Program-made: the position numbers and the translations under genes
NCBI GenBank assembly: GCA_002751075.1
Contig: NAOQ01000408.1
Span: 1,151 to 36,484, forward strand
Direction of reading: 5' to 3'
Length of the DNA: 35,334 nucleotides
Origin: Ichthyophonus hoferi
Lineage: Eukaryota > Opisthokonta > Ichthyosporea > Ichthyophonida > Ichthyophonidae
The notes under the pieces: model-generated
Database searches by the model: none
The model's input: the letters and a program-made list of their open reading frames with translations, nothing else
What the model was told of the DNA's origin: nothing
Part shown: one piece after another, positions 11,987-23,759 of the stretch
Layout of the letters: each line of letters opens with the position of its first letter
How positions within the stretch are numbered: position 1 is the first letter of the stretch

Positions 11987-12399
11987 NNNNNNNNNNNNNN
12001 NNNNNNNNNNNNNNNNNNNNNNNNNNNNNNNNNNNNNNNNNNNNNNNNNNNNNNNNNNNNNNNNNNNNNNNNNNNNNNNNNNNNNNNNNNNNNNNNNNNN
12101 NNNNNNNNNNNNNNNNNNNNNNNNNNNNNNNNNNNNNNNNNNNNNNNNNNNNNNNNNNNNNNNNNNNNNNNNNNNNNNNNNNNNNNNNNNNNNNNNNNNN
12201 NNNNNNNNNNNNNNNNNNNNNNNNNNNNNNNNNNNNNNNNNNNNNNNNNNNNNNNNNNNNNNNNNNNNNNNNNNNNNNNNNNNNNNNNNNNNNNNNNNNN
12301 NNNNNNNNNNNNNNNNNNNNNNNNNNNNNNNNNNNNNNNNNNNNNNNNNNNNNNNNNNNNNNNNNNNNNNNNNNNNNNNNNNNNNNNNNNNNNNNNNNN
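11987..12399. other. Assembly gap (run of N)
   Basis: There are 413 consecutive N. Open frames drawn through this region are artefacts. Confidence 0.99.
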
Positions 12400-12571
12400 C
12401 TTGAGCATATCTTAGTATTGAATATGTGATAGATATATATGTTGTTGTTTGCTGCAGGACCCTGCCAATATACCTCATATAGTAATCTCTATATAGGGCT
12501 ACTTCTTATAGATGATTGTAGATGAGGATATGTAAGTCACACAATATAAGATTAAAGTATCGATTCCGTTC

Positions 12572-12981
12572 TGTTGGGAATAATAAGTGGAGACAGTCGT
12601 TCTTATAGTCTATATTTGTTTAGGAGAGGGAGTACTAACTTAAAGGGCATTTAAACGTCTCCCTCTCCGTATACGGAGTACCGATATGCTAAGAAATAGT
12701 CTTATTTTGAAACAAGTAGAGAGGACCTGTCTTAAGCAGGATGCCTAATCAATGAGTTATCTGAACCCAAAACTTGCGGTCTGAAATAGCTTACTCTAAT
12801 AGCAGGACCTCTACCATTGGCTAGCTCAATTTTGAGGCATCATCTTGGATGGCCATTTAACACCAACGGATTGAGCTAGCTCTCTTTCCAAGCTTCATAT
12901 ATCAGAATAATTGCTAATAATATTAAATAATTATAGCTATATAAAGAAATAGCCCAATTATTTAAATATTCCTGTTTAACA
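12572..12981 (+). repeat. Copia-B solo LTR, near full length
   Basis: This is a 410-base segment starting TGTTGGGAATAATAAG and ending CCTGTTTAACA, the TG...CA ends typical of copia LTRs. It aligns with 29734-30090 over its whole length (CAGGATG, CCATTGGCT and ATTTAAATATTCCTG blocks shared). No internal element sequence follows it, so it is read as a solo LTR. The divergence between copies indicates an old family. Confidence 0.75.
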
Positions 12982-13510
12982 TGAGATATTAAATTAGTGT
13001 GAAGGAGGACTGTTTTGTAATTGATAGTAATATTAAGCTAATAGAGATGCAATCTAGGTTGTTAGGAATTATAGTGTGCTGGAGAAGGCTAACCAAGTAA
13101 GGATGATAATGGGGATGAGGAAACACGGGGATTGGGGATGTAGTAGGGTGATCTCGAACAGTAGCCGCTATCATCGTAGTATTTAAGGTCCAAACACATA
13201 TGGGCAGGCCAATAATCTTAAATAAGCAGAATAAATATAAGAATACAGGATATATAGCATAGATGGACTGAGGAATGTTATAGGGAAGATGGACCATTTA
13301 TGAAATATATCTCATAACACAATAACTCTAGTCATAATTAATTAATTAACACTGAGTGATTAAACTCTTAATAAATAAATAAAGTAATAAATAAGAAGAA
13401 ACATATTGATCCAGCATAGATACTGTATATAGACTGTAGATCAAGAGTCACCAATCTGTCTCAGACAACATTTTCATACTTTCTAAATAGAGTAATTTAT
13501 AAATAGAAGA
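12982..13510. other. Spacer between two Copia-B LTR copies
   Basis: A minus-strand open frame of 102 codons (12989-13297) lacks any motif I recognise and its composition is ordinary; I do not call it a gene. Confidence 0.45.
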
Positions 13511-13745
13511 TGCTGGGAATAAGAAGTAGAAACAAGAGCGCTCCTGTAACCTGTATTCGTTTAGAAGGAGAAAGAATATCGAATTAGGGGGCATTTTAAC
13601 GTTTTCCTTTGCCTACACAGAGTATAGATATGCCAAGGCACTTTTTATTATTATTAAACAAGTCAGCAGGACTTGTCATAGACAGGATGCCTAAACAATA
13701 TACTATCTGAGCCCTAAAAAGTATGATCGGAAATGGCGTAGCCGC
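13511..13745 (+). repeat. Copia-B LTR, left part only
   Basis: It starts TGCTGGGAATAAGAAGTAG and follows the LTR family through AACAAGTCAGCAGGACTTG and CAGGATGCCTAA to about 13745, where similarity fades. The right end of the LTR is not visible. Confidence 0.65.
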
Positions 13746-15113
13746 TTGTTCTATCGAGTATCCATCGATGAAGAAGCAAGGCCCAGATTGATTAATTTGG
13801 AGATAATCTCAAATTGCACGTGGCGTAAATGCAAAGTACCAAATCCATATATACTAATGTTAGAAAACACGTCAATAATTTGGAGTCTTTCTGGGGGCCT
13901 TCCGAAAGCTGGCTTTATTTTTGTAATTCTGGAATACGTAGTAGAGGGACCAGGCTGGTCTTGTAATTAATCGTTTGCACCGTGATTAAACTATTATTAA
14001 ATAATAGCACAGCTACGCCTTATATACCTACTAGACGTTCTATTTAATTGTTGCGTTGTGTTTGCTTAACTACAATCTACTGAAAAATTGATGATAATCA
14101 AACCTCATTGCAGTCAACTCGGGCTAAAGTGGCCTGAGTTTAAAAATTGTTAATCGTTTGCAAAGTGTTGATGTTCTATTGAGTAGTTGCATCTATCACT
14201 TAGGTGTACTGGCCTCATAAACCAATTCTACCTAAACATAATTTATGTACGTAGAGTAATAATATTTGATTCTACGTAGTATTGTATGTTTTGTTTACCT
14301 ACGATAAAACTAAGAATCTCTAACAATTCCACCTTTGGAAATTTGTTCCCGACTCAAGGTTGATTGACGCGGTATCTTAGTGTACGATGTTCATTTCTCT
14401 AGACCTTGTGAATCCTTCTATAGTAATGAATTAGCGATAGATATTTAATCGTTAATATTTGTAATCATATCAGTATTTTTGAGGTATTTTATAATTTCCA
14501 TTTTACATTAGTCTGCACAAATGTATTAAAATATTATGTACTAATTTGTATTGCAAGCAATGCAACAATTATTGTGTATTATTGCCACCATGTCTGTATC
14601 ACCCACTCTACAATCTTTCTAAATACCATCCCTGTAAATAGTCTGGTATACAAACATGGTATAACCCTACCATTACATATATATATTACTCTGCCAGTTA
14701 AAAGGATGGTTGGCAATGGTCTATGTGAGATAAACTTGAAATTTATAAATATCCAATGAGAGGCTTTAAAGTGTGTTTAATAAAAATCTCTAAAAAATTA
14801 AATTAAATATATGATTAAGATTTGAATTTACATCATCCAAAAAAAACACCAGTAAGCAAGTCCTACCACTGTGCAATTAAGAGACACATTTTTTTTGTCC
14901 TGATTGTTTTGGGCTTACAACAATCAATTAGTGTAACGGTGATAAAATTGAACCAGTCATCAAATCCAATACATGATCTGGGATATGTTAGGACTGTTGT
15001 TAGGTCACGCAAAATCATCATTAGTTATTATATTAACCTAAATCATTGTATACCTATACCATATCAAGCCATCAAAATCGATAAAACGAAGTGCATGCAC
15101 TCCAATAAAATTT
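13746..15113. other. Spacer upstream of the RING gene
   Basis: Plus-strand open frames of 61-114 codons (14574-14759, 14822-15166) have no recognisable motif, and the second overlaps the start of the RING exon in another frame. The promoter of the RING gene should lie in the last few hundred bases; I cannot point to a core element. Confidence 0.45.
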
Positions 15114-17133
15114 ATGGCGTCCATTGCAGAATTGATTACAACTCCAACACTGCCGGGTGGATATAGCTTTGAAAGATTTATTGATAAAAGTGGTTTAGTC
15201 AATAAATGTATATGTTCTATCTGCTTTAACATTCTACAAGACCCTCTAGTCATTCCCTGTGTACATAATTTCTGTTCTAGGTGTATCCAAAAATGGCTTG
15301 CTCAAGGGTAGGTTTAACTGTTGACGTATTTGGTCATAATCACTGTTTTTCTGCTAATGATTCCCTACTATAAATGTTTATATATCATTATAATTTTGGA
15401 TAACAAATAATAAAGTGAATCCCCTTTACTTTCTTAATGCATTTAGTAAAGCAAGTTTTTATTTATGGCATGTTAGTGCTGAATCGTAACGTTAACAAAA
15501 CACAACAATTATTCTCCTTTACGGACCCAATTTATCTACTGGCCCCATCGATCGCAAGCAGCTTAATGCCACACAGCTGATGAAACGTAATTGAACATTC
15601 TTCAATCTATATAACAACCTAAAACTAAAATGCGAAAATAACACTGCTGGCTGTGAAAAAATCGTTTTTGTAAGAGATATCAGGAAACCTGTTTGTATCG
15701 CTCTGTATATTGTAGACATGTGGATTACAACCTATCAGGTCTAGTCAATTGGGTAAACACACTGAATCTCTTTGGATGCACCGTCTCCAGGAATGAGAAC
15801 AGTGCCAGGTTACTCCCAAGGTAATAAATTAAACTATTCTATAGACACATGCCACTCATGATTATAAGAACGAGTAAGTAAATTAGTGTATTCTTAAATA
15901 TTATATTTCAACATAAAATGTGTACTCTAACCAATTTTTTTTAAATTAAATTCCTTGGTCTTGAGAATACCCTTCCAACCGAGTACCGATTCGCCATCTA
16001 TTCTTTCCATACTATATATGTGTGTCTATATATATTTTCAACGTTGAAAAAAATTAAAAGTTGTTGACATTGATCATTTTTATGCTTGAATCAGAGGTGT
16101 GAATTGAACATATGCTCTATATTTTAAAGGTTTATAAATACGAAGGCTATCTAAAAAACCAATTATCATTTAATACAATCTAACCATTACTGGTTACATA
16201 TTAGTCTATGAATAATAATAGACTTAAAAGAAATTCGAATTTCTTTTTTTCATTTTATCCTTGATTTCATTCCTATATTGAATTATTGTCGGTAGTGAAG
16301 GGGCATGGGCAAACACAAGGACATCATATGCCCAGAGAGTCTAGTGGTTTGTGATTGTAATAAAATTGGGCCTCGCCGTCTTTTTGAATATCATTGTAAT
16401 AATGAGTATTCAGATATCATCATTGATTGTCCTACTGTTGATTTTACTAAACGTCTAAGAAGAGGAGACATGACTACACATATAACAGAACCAAAACATT
16501 TCATGCTTCTGTATTATCAGGTGAGTCATTTTTCTTTCTATACATAAATTATCCTGTGTAGCTGGTACATTAATATTGACTTATGCTTAATAAGATGTAT
16601 TCTACTTCGATTAACTCTATTAGTTTTTATTATACTTGGAGTATCAATGATCTTATGTACGTACACCCGTTATATTTTTCTTTGTTCTTTTATTCTTAAT
16701 TTTTTCCGTCTATTAATGTTAATTATCACGGTATCCAAACCAAAATTGTCAAACACAGTTTTACTAATATTTCCACATAATATTTACTCTTCTCCCACCT
16801 CATAACTGGCATGTACTAATTAAAATCCCAATCCATTTCAATGTTACTTATATTCATCTTCATCTTAATGTATAAACTGGTGCTTTTCCGCTTGCCCTCC
16901 CACTTTCTCTTTCATATCTTTAAATTATTCTTCTTCTATCTATTATTTTATTGCTTGTTGACCTCCATAATCAGAAAAGACACTCTGTCTGTGAATACTA
17001 TAGGTTGTGTTTTACAATGGTGTTATTACTATTAACTAGTGCTCTTGTGGTAAATATTAGATATTACCCAGAAATCTTGAACAGAACTTTAGCAAATACA
17101 GAGTGGTCTTATTGGCTGTTAAGGCTAAAATAA
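15114..17133 (+). CDS. RING + TRAF-type zinc-finger protein with C-terminal membrane segment; possibly a pseudogene
   Basis: A likely RING ubiquitin ligase resembling NRDP1/RNF41 and TRAF proteins. Exon 1 (15114-15307) encodes GGYSFERF and most of a C3HC4-type RING (CSIC, CVHNFCSRC). A second block (15538-15669) reads PIDRKQLN and a zinc-finger start (KCENNTAGCEKIVF); a third (15716-15820) has QLGKHTES; a fourth (about 16296-16520) is an intact TRAF-type finger block (CPESLVVCDCN ... RRGDMTTH). The last exon (16975-17133, phase 0, strong pyrimidine tract before its AG) gives a hydrophobic segment (LCFTMVLLLLTSALVV) and stop TAA. Odd points: blocks two to four each carry one in-frame TGA (15592, 15794, 16296), block two has no AG acceptor just upstream, and Gly stands where the RING needs Cys (TGPID for TCPID). 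Either this is a decaying gene or my middle exons are wrong. Confidence 0.6.
16203..16247. repeat. Two adjacent palindromes in a RING-gene intron
   Basis: AGTCTAT (16203-16209) pairs with ATAGACT (16218-16224) across an 8-base loop. It is followed at once by a perfect 22-base dyad, 16226-16247, whose half-site is AAAAGAAATTC. It lies about 50 bases before the exon at 16296. Confidence 0.8.
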
Positions 17134-17134
17134 A
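17129..17134 (+). terminator. AATAAA overlapping the RING-gene stop codon
   Basis: The canonical polyadenylation hexamer overlaps the TAA stop (17131-17133). If it is used, the 3' UTR would be only some 10-30 bases. In AT-rich DNA this can also arise by chance. Confidence 0.3.
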
Positions 17135-17426
17135 TATGACAAAAGCTGGCATGTATATCAGACTAGCCAGCTAAAAATACTTCAAGGAATAAACGATCTG
17201 GCTAATGTATAACAAACTGTACCTCCTCCAATCACGCCCAAATCGTGATGAGTATAGGCACAATGTGATTGGATACATGGATCATTGCTAAAAAATATTT
17301 TTATATATATTTCTAATATCTTCTATTAGTTAGTTGGTGTACAACGGTATTATAGTTTGCACATGTGAAAATTTGAATGCCATACTACATTGTATTGTCA
17401 TCTAATCCATCTAATGCTAATTAATA
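17134..17426. other. Spacer after the RING gene
   Basis: No gene or repeat recognised. CCAAT near 17228 and ATTGG at 17110 and 17269. Confidence 0.4.
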
Positions 17427-17537
17427 GATTGAACTAAATATTTTCCCAAGTTACACGTGTAATAATAATTACTAATAATAAATATTTACAGTTATATAAA
17501 GAAATATTTAAATTAATTAAATATTTGTGTTTTAACA
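17427..17537 (+). repeat. Copia-B LTR, right end only
   Basis: It aligns with the last ~110 bases of the LTRs at 12572-12981 and 29734-30090: GGATTGARCTA, CTAATAATA, TATATAAAGAAATA and the ending TTTTAACA are shared. It joins directly to the Copia-B leader. Confidence 0.65.
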
Positions 17538-20045
17538 CTCTCCTTTTGTCTAAGCAAATTATTTCACTTAGGACATAAAAGTATATGAAAAAGGAATATG
17601 AAAAGAACTTTAATATGGTGACTACATTAGCCATATGCTTGTGGTACAATAAATGAACCAGGCAATTCCTGATAGCATTCAAAAGTGACTATGGTATGGC
17701 ACCCAATATAGAGAAACGAAATACAGTTGACCAAACTGTATGTTAAATGTTCCTGTTTGCTGTGGCACTGGCACTGGCTCTGTTGTATGCTTTGACACTG
17801 GCGCAGTTGTAGGCACTGGCTTTGGCTCTGTTGTAGGCTGTAGCCTCTGCCGCATGACAGCTGGTAGCTAAGGTGATGTGTGTGGGTATTGCCCAGTTGT
17901 GTGCACGTTACCTTGGTGTAAGTTTGATGTTGGCAATGTTAATAGTTCAAATGCCGTTTTGAAGACAGTGTATAGGTGTAATAAAATTGAGTCTCCATAC
18001 ACAGAGGACAGTGGATGGATATAGGGTTGTGGTAAAGTGTTTGCAGCATTTGCCGATCTCGACTAGGAGCCCAATGAAGAGATTGGCTGACATTTTGCAT
18101 AGCTGTAGAAGGGAACCTAAATTATGTTAACCAGGGAACCATGGTCATCACTTAGGAAGATGAGGCCACAGCCAGAGTAAGCACCAATGAAAGAAAATGC
18201 TGGCTCTTTCCAAGAAATAATGCTTAACCAATTAAAAGAAATCAGTTCGACGAGTTATTGGGTAATTTCTACATGTGAAATAGTTTTCTTGGCCACTAAA
18301 GTTGATAAAAATATTGAGAGAGATGCAGGGATTATTGCTTTGTGGGGGATCCAGTATATTCCATGGTTGACAATACTTCATATATATTGAAAAGGCTTCC
18401 CATAGTGCCACGGTGTACTGTTGGATGAGAAAAAGTATTCCAGAGTTGAAGAAAGAGGAACAGAGACATTATTCTTTTAACTTCCAACCTATTACATGAT
18501 TGTTGAAATCAAGAATGCACTTTATGTACCAGCCTGCAAATCCAACATGGTTTCCCAAGGGAGACTACATTGGAGTGGATATGGATTTAGCTACAACACC
18601 CAATCTTTGATTTTTCCGGTACTCAAGGGTGGGTAGGAGCCAATAACTAAATACCTGGATGGCACACAATACTATTTGAATACAGGGCCATTAAAGAGGA
18701 GTGAGATGGACCAACGTAGCAAAAATCAATTTTCAGTCTTCATCATGAAAGTCAATATGGGCCTGATGCATAGCACATTTGTGCCCATTAAGACCAAGTT
18801 CATTTGTGATACACTGGAAGGCACCGATTTCAAGGTTGGAAAGACTACGCAGTGAGACCAAGACTGCAACACCTTTGTAGTGTCCAAATACACCCAGGCA
18901 CCCAAGAGCATGAACCCAACACTACAAAGTTATCAGCTACTCTATAGAGCCTTGTGAACTTAGCAGGACTGGACTAAATGTTGCATTATTTGATATACTA
19001 CTACATAAAAACCAAGACTAAGACCTTTTTCATGTTTTCATCACTTTCACATGATGTTAATAGTGCTTCATAGTCTCCCGCTTGTGCACCTGTTTAGTGA
19101 TTTCAGGAGAGAGGGGATGGGGGTAGGACTAGAGGGCATTCTTAAGCAGCAAGACTGTGACCAGGAGGGTATTATTGAGCAACACTTGACGCCATATCAT
19201 GCTGAGCAATTGAGAATGATAAAGAGATGCCTAACCACTTTAATTAAAAAAATCAGAAATGGCCTCTACATGTGAGGCTTGACCAGGAGAGTTTGGCCAG
19301 AAATAGTCAATGCAGCCACTTATGCATTCAGCATGTCCCCTACAACAACTTTCCCTAGAGGTATCACACTGTTCTTAATGTGGCACAGTAAGATACCACC
19401 TTCTTTTCAGTGCCTGCATGTCCTAGGAGCCAAGGGGATCATCCACAAGCCAGCCAAGTCCAAACTGGCATCTAGAGGAATATAAATAATATATCTTTGA
19501 TTTTAGCTCAACTCTGTAGTATATTGAGTATTAAGTACACCTACTAGAAGAGATATAGATTATTCTAAGTTACAATTTGAAGTTTTATGAGAATTTCTTC
19601 CCCCTTGTCAAGAATCGAAAAGGACAACAAGCTGAGTGGAGATAATTGATGGCGGAAGAGTCAACTCTAGAGGTTTCTATTCCTGCTAACAAGGAGAAAA
19701 TCTAGATATTCAGTGGATCCGACATCAATCTAAGCGAGAAGTCAACTCCAATTCTGGCAATAGACTCAGAGTGGGATTTTTTAGGAAAACAGCGTTGTGT
19801 CACCATCACCAAAAGCCACACACTTGCTGAGTATTTTACAAAATAATTTGGAGCAAAATATAATTCTAATTCTGGGAGCTCCCAAACATGTGAATGCTGG
19901 CCATTTTAAAAAAAAAGAGCACAGGGAGCATATGCAGAGCGAATTGGACACTATGCCATGCTTGGCTTTAACTTTTGTAACTCCAGGAACTTCAGATTCA
20001 GAGATGTTCATTCCAGAAAATAACAGCACATCAATCAGTAATTAG
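17427..20045 (+). mobile_element. Copia-B: broken Ty1/copia element, LTR end plus internal region
   Basis: A Ty1/copia fossil. Its left end is the last ~110 bases of a Copia-B LTR (17427-17537, ending TTTTAACA). A leader region (about 17538-18070) follows and is repeated at 29190-29690. Translated fragments in copia order are a protease/pre-integrase stretch with an ALYVPACKSNM motif (about 18520-18640), an integrase core piece with GIIEQHLTPYH (about 19170-19200), an integrase piece with VNAATYAFSMSPTTTF (about 19306-19350) and a reverse-transcriptase start with MQSELDTM (about 19930-19955). No matching right LTR was seen near 20045. The element is broken in many places; no part looks functional. 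Divergence between its LTR copies points to an old family. Confidence 0.75.
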
Positions 20046-20223
20046 CCCAAGAAACTTCCATATTTAATTTTAAAACTGCAGAGTAACCATGTACCATCAT
20101 ATGCCAGAACCATTTGCCACTGGTCGTATAAAGTTTGCCATTGTGAGGGCAGCCGAGTTGGAAAGATACCAGGAGAGGTGTGGGGCATGGAAATAACCTT
20201 TGAACAGAATCACTGTAGCAACA

Positions 20224-20268
20224 TGTGATCAACCACAAAATATTAAGATTATTATTGGCCAACCCAAT
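20224..20268 (-). repeat. Copia-A LTR fragment
   Basis: On the minus strand it reads CGTGAATTGGGTTGGCC then AATAATAATCTTA, matching the Copia-A LTR at 5606-5640 over about 35 bases. It directly adjoins the minus-strand R1 repeat. Confidence 0.5.
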
Positions 20269-20465
20269 TCACGTGTTTTCGAACGATATTTGATTAAATA
20301 AGGTAAGATAGACCGTTGCATTACCGCTTGTTCTCAGGATTTTGGCTAAACTATGTTGTTTATTCGCAGTTAATGATTTTATAGCTAAGCTCCTCCTGAT
20401 TAAGGTTTTCTTTACTGTCGCAATAAACGCCAAACAATAGCCAATATTCAAACTAAGATTTTATA
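20269..20465 (-). repeat. Dispersed repeat R1, reverse copy
   Basis: The reverse complement aligns with 1504-1690 (see that entry). It lacks the 39-base duplication found there. The minus-strand 60-codon frame across it is not a recognised protein. Confidence 0.6.
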
Positions 20466-21019
20466 AATTTAACATTATCTTCCGGTCCTTCATAATGAAC
20501 TGAGTTGGCGTTAAAAAGTTTCCCATTGACATACTGACCTATACCAATAACTGCAATATTGGAAAAACAGTATTCCTATTGTTTTGTGGCTATACCAATC
20601 AGCTTAGAGGATTCTCAAACTTGTATAGTTTGCAAGGAGTGGGAGATTTTATACATTAAAAATATCAGAGAAATTGCAAATGTCAGTATCTATTTTTAAC
20701 CCTATTTTATCTTCCTCTAATTTATCAACGTCTGTACGTTACTCCTGGTTACATGTCTGATATAAATGAGATGTCGGTGTAACTAAGTGGAGGCAAACCT
20801 AATCTCAATATTTTTTTGGTGATCGACATCTATCGATCATGATGCCTTCTCTGCCTGTGTGTGTTCGTGGAACCGTGTGTGAAAATGAAATATGTGCTGT
20901 ACTTAGGTATATTCCCTATGATGCTTTCTGTTTGTTTGCTAGGGGAATGGCTAGACAAGATTTATTGTGAAGTATTTTTATTCAATAGAGAGGAATGATT
21001 ATTGGTCGCTGTATGTAAG
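20466..21019. other. Spacer, no gene called
   Basis: A plus-strand stretch beginning ATGATGCCTTCTCTGCC (20839) stays open for some 23 codons up to a GTATAT donor-like site. Taken alone it is too short to support an exon. Confidence 0.4.
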
Positions 21020-21185
21020 GGTTTGCAAGCTAAATGATATTTGTCGAGCGATATATAATTTTCCCGATCAAAAGGAAAACAAATAAATTGGAAGAATTTA
21101 CTTAGTTTTCAAGAGAATATATATATTTCCTTTTGATTGGTAAAATTGTAATACCGATTTGACCGATCGTAATTTGGATCGCGAC
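21020..21185. mobile_element. Foldback element FB2, short copy
   Basis: The ends are imperfect inverted copies, the inner arms being TTTTCCCGATCAAAAGGAAA near 21060 and TTTCCTTTTGATTGG near 21126. The same arm sequences and order occur at 28776-29040, so this is a second, shorter copy of one non-autonomous family. No coding capacity. Confidence 0.65.
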
Positions 21186-21239
21186 AATTGTCATATTGGT
21201 CGACAGATCAACCTATTATTAGATTATTAAAAAGTCATT

Positions 21240-21503
21240 AATGATAATCTAATATCTATGTTATGTTTAAATTATGTGTTTTGATTGTATTCGTATTTGC
21301 CTATAATGGTATTGTACACATACACAGGCCTGCGGGGTATGTCCGGCTTTTGTAAATTTTTCTGGTTTTCATTCATACCTTTCCGATTTTTATTGTGCGT
21401 ACCAACGGCGGTCAACATAGACAGCCATATTCATTATTGTAAATGGGACTGATTGCAAAGGTTCTTATCGGCTAATACAAATCACGGAAGATCAGTGACC
21501 ACT
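21240..21503 (-). repeat. Copia-A solo LTR, reverse
   Basis: The reverse complement follows the Copia-A LTR: GCAATCAGTCCCATTTACAA, ATAAAAATCGGAAAGGTATG, GCAGGCCTGTG and ATAGGCAAATACGAATA blocks correspond to those at 1862-2045. The right-hand limit is fuzzy. No internal element sequence adjoins it. Confidence 0.7.
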
Positions 21504-21689
21504 CATTAGCATTGTCTAATCTTGCTTCGTGTTTCGATAATAATACTGTCATATCTTCCTTTGAATGGCTCTTTACTTAATTACCTCATTAATGTACCTG
21601 AACACGAACACATGCTATGTATTGACAAATCAATTTACCAGGATGGAAACATAGCGGATCATTTGATGATCTGTTTGTTATCAGATCTT

Positions 21690-21944
21690 GAAACTAAAAC
21701 AACTGGGGAGCACCCAACTTCAGTCACATGTGAGAGCCAGAGCAAAATTGAGACCCAGGAGCATTTACTTACAGTGCGGTTTACTATATTTTGTCTTTGT
21801 TTTCACATTGGCTTCCATACCACCATAGTTACTTCAGAATGCCATTGGGAATTATCTGGATCATTTACTGAGCGACAATCCTACAACGAATTAATCACCA
21901 TCTCAAGATTTTTTTCATATTACTTTTTCATATTTCTTATGCCC
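21690..21944 (-). mobile_element. Copia-B leader fragment, reverse
   Basis: It aligns with the reverse complement of the leader at 29190-29690 (shared blocks AACAACTGGGGA and CAGTRYGGTTTAC-like). With the LTR at 21945-22296 it gives the order LTR then leader on the minus strand, as expected for the left end of an element. A 161-codon plus-strand frame (21522-22007) runs antisense across it. Confidence 0.55.
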
Positions 21945-22296
21945 CAGGTGAAATATAAACATTTAAAATTAGTAGCAAGTATAATTACATTTAGTCTCGG
22001 AAAATAATTAGTGCCAGCTATTGGTGTTATAATCGATAGTTCGAGCGAGATTATACTAAAATCGATTAAGCCAATGGCATTTCAGATCATATGTTTATCC
22101 AGATAACACACTGCTTAGCATCCTGCCTAAGGCAAGTCTCACGAAATTCTACAATAATAAAAAATATGCATTAGCATATCTGTATTCCGTGTATGCAAAG
22201 GGTGACGTTAAAATACTTCTTATTTTGGTATTATCTCTCTTCATAAACAAATGTAAAGCACAGGGACGCTCGTATCTCCACTTATGATTTCAAACT
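21945..22296 (-). repeat. Copia-B LTR, reverse
   Basis: The reverse complement contains the LTR landmarks in order: ATAAGTGGAGATACGAGCG, AACGTCACC, GCATATCTG-like, TTAGGCAGGATGC and CCATTGGCTTAATCGATTTTA. The inner end toward 21945 is less certain. Confidence 0.6.
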
Positions 22297-23759
22297 AATT
22301 AATGATCGCTAATCAATTATAAATACGGGATTCACAAGATCAGAACCAATGACCATTGTATATTATACTACAATAACACGCCAATCAACATCTAGCCGGA
22401 GCAATTCGGGTGGGCCACGATATATGGTTAGGAGCAAATAAACACTAACTGATTATCACCACCAATAAATACCAGCATCAATCCTGCCATGTCATCTCTC
22501 TACTGAAAGACTCTAGAGATAGGGAGAGCATTTAGATATCTTGCAGATATAGCTACTCATTGCTAAATAGATTTACTAATCTTCGACATCCTGGCCGAGT
22601 TGCCATCACAACACAGTGGTTTCTAAAGTATTTCAGTTTTTCACACCTAAAACATTACAGAATTCGGTGTCCTTCCAATTCGGAGTGAATTGAGGTCACA
22701 GGAATAAACCCCTTTAACTATTTTCAACATTAGTGTATAAATAGGTTGCCCATTTTATGCTATGAAAAACAATATGCAAATTTATTTATGTTATTTTGTA
22801 TATATATAATTAACAAGTGGAAACCCTCATCTGGATAAAAAACAGAGTAATAAAAAATCGCTTTGTAGTGCAGAAAAGAACGCAAATTAAAACCAAGTTA
22901 GGCTAACTACACGAGTATTAATTAATAAAGTGACATTTCATGATGAGAGGATATCATACAGTCGATGATTTAAATAGTGCCTTACCCAGTCATAAGCGAT
23001 TTTTACGTAGAGTAAGGTATTTCACTCATTCTTCAACGGCGAGATTGATAAGGCTAGAAGAGCACAATTAAATGTCCAGTTGATAAGCTTATAAAAAGAC
23101 TGCCATAAAAGGTTATAAAGTGCATGTGGAATGAGTAGATTGATTAAATCATAAGTGGTTGTAATTGGGCCGGTAACATTTTCAAACACACCAACATGCA
23201 CATGATTTTGGAGCAAGGAGTATAGTGTGTTCTATGTGTTTTTAGAGAAAATCTAATATAATTTTTAACATATAATCCATTTATCAGGTTATCAACTACA
23301 AAACCAAATAAATTATCAATTATCCATAGAATTAAAAAAATTCATAATATCGTAATTATAAAGATCGTATTGACATTATAGCTATTGGCTAGTGGGATCA
23401 ACAAATGAGCAACGGTCGAGTTAATTAACCTAATCAAGTACACCAATCATTATAACTATTTAGAATAGAGCATAGGTTATATTTGAGCGTTAACTAGTTA
23501 TAAGCAATATAAATAGTATATTGTGTATCCATGATTTGGTGTTGCGTAGTAGATTATTTCTGTTGTATAATAGAACATAACCACCATTGTCTATTCTTGT
23601 GAAATGCTAAGGTTATAATGCATTCTTTATTTTTAGTTCCGTTTGATTTATTATAGCTACCACAACTACCATAGGGCTATATCACAACACTACAATAATA
23701 TCTCTTAACTGAATGAATCTAGTACACTCATCTAGTAACAGCGTAGAACATCCTACATA
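22297..23759. other. Spacer upstream of the glycosyltransferase gene
   Basis: No repeat family or gene was recognised in these 1.4 kb. A 64-codon minus-strand frame (23022-23216) has no known motif. The promoter of the downstream gene should lie near its right end; no core element is obvious. Confidence 0.45.

Noticed and set aside
11924-12478. Long open frames of 143-184 codons on both strands
   Set aside because: They are made of N from the assembly gap.
13746-13970. 74-codon plus-strand frame
   Set aside because: It starts at the fading edge of a Copia-B LTR and has no recognised motif.
15519-15719. 66-codon minus-strand frame
   Set aside because: It is antisense to the zinc-finger block of the RING gene, whose plus-strand residues are recognisable.
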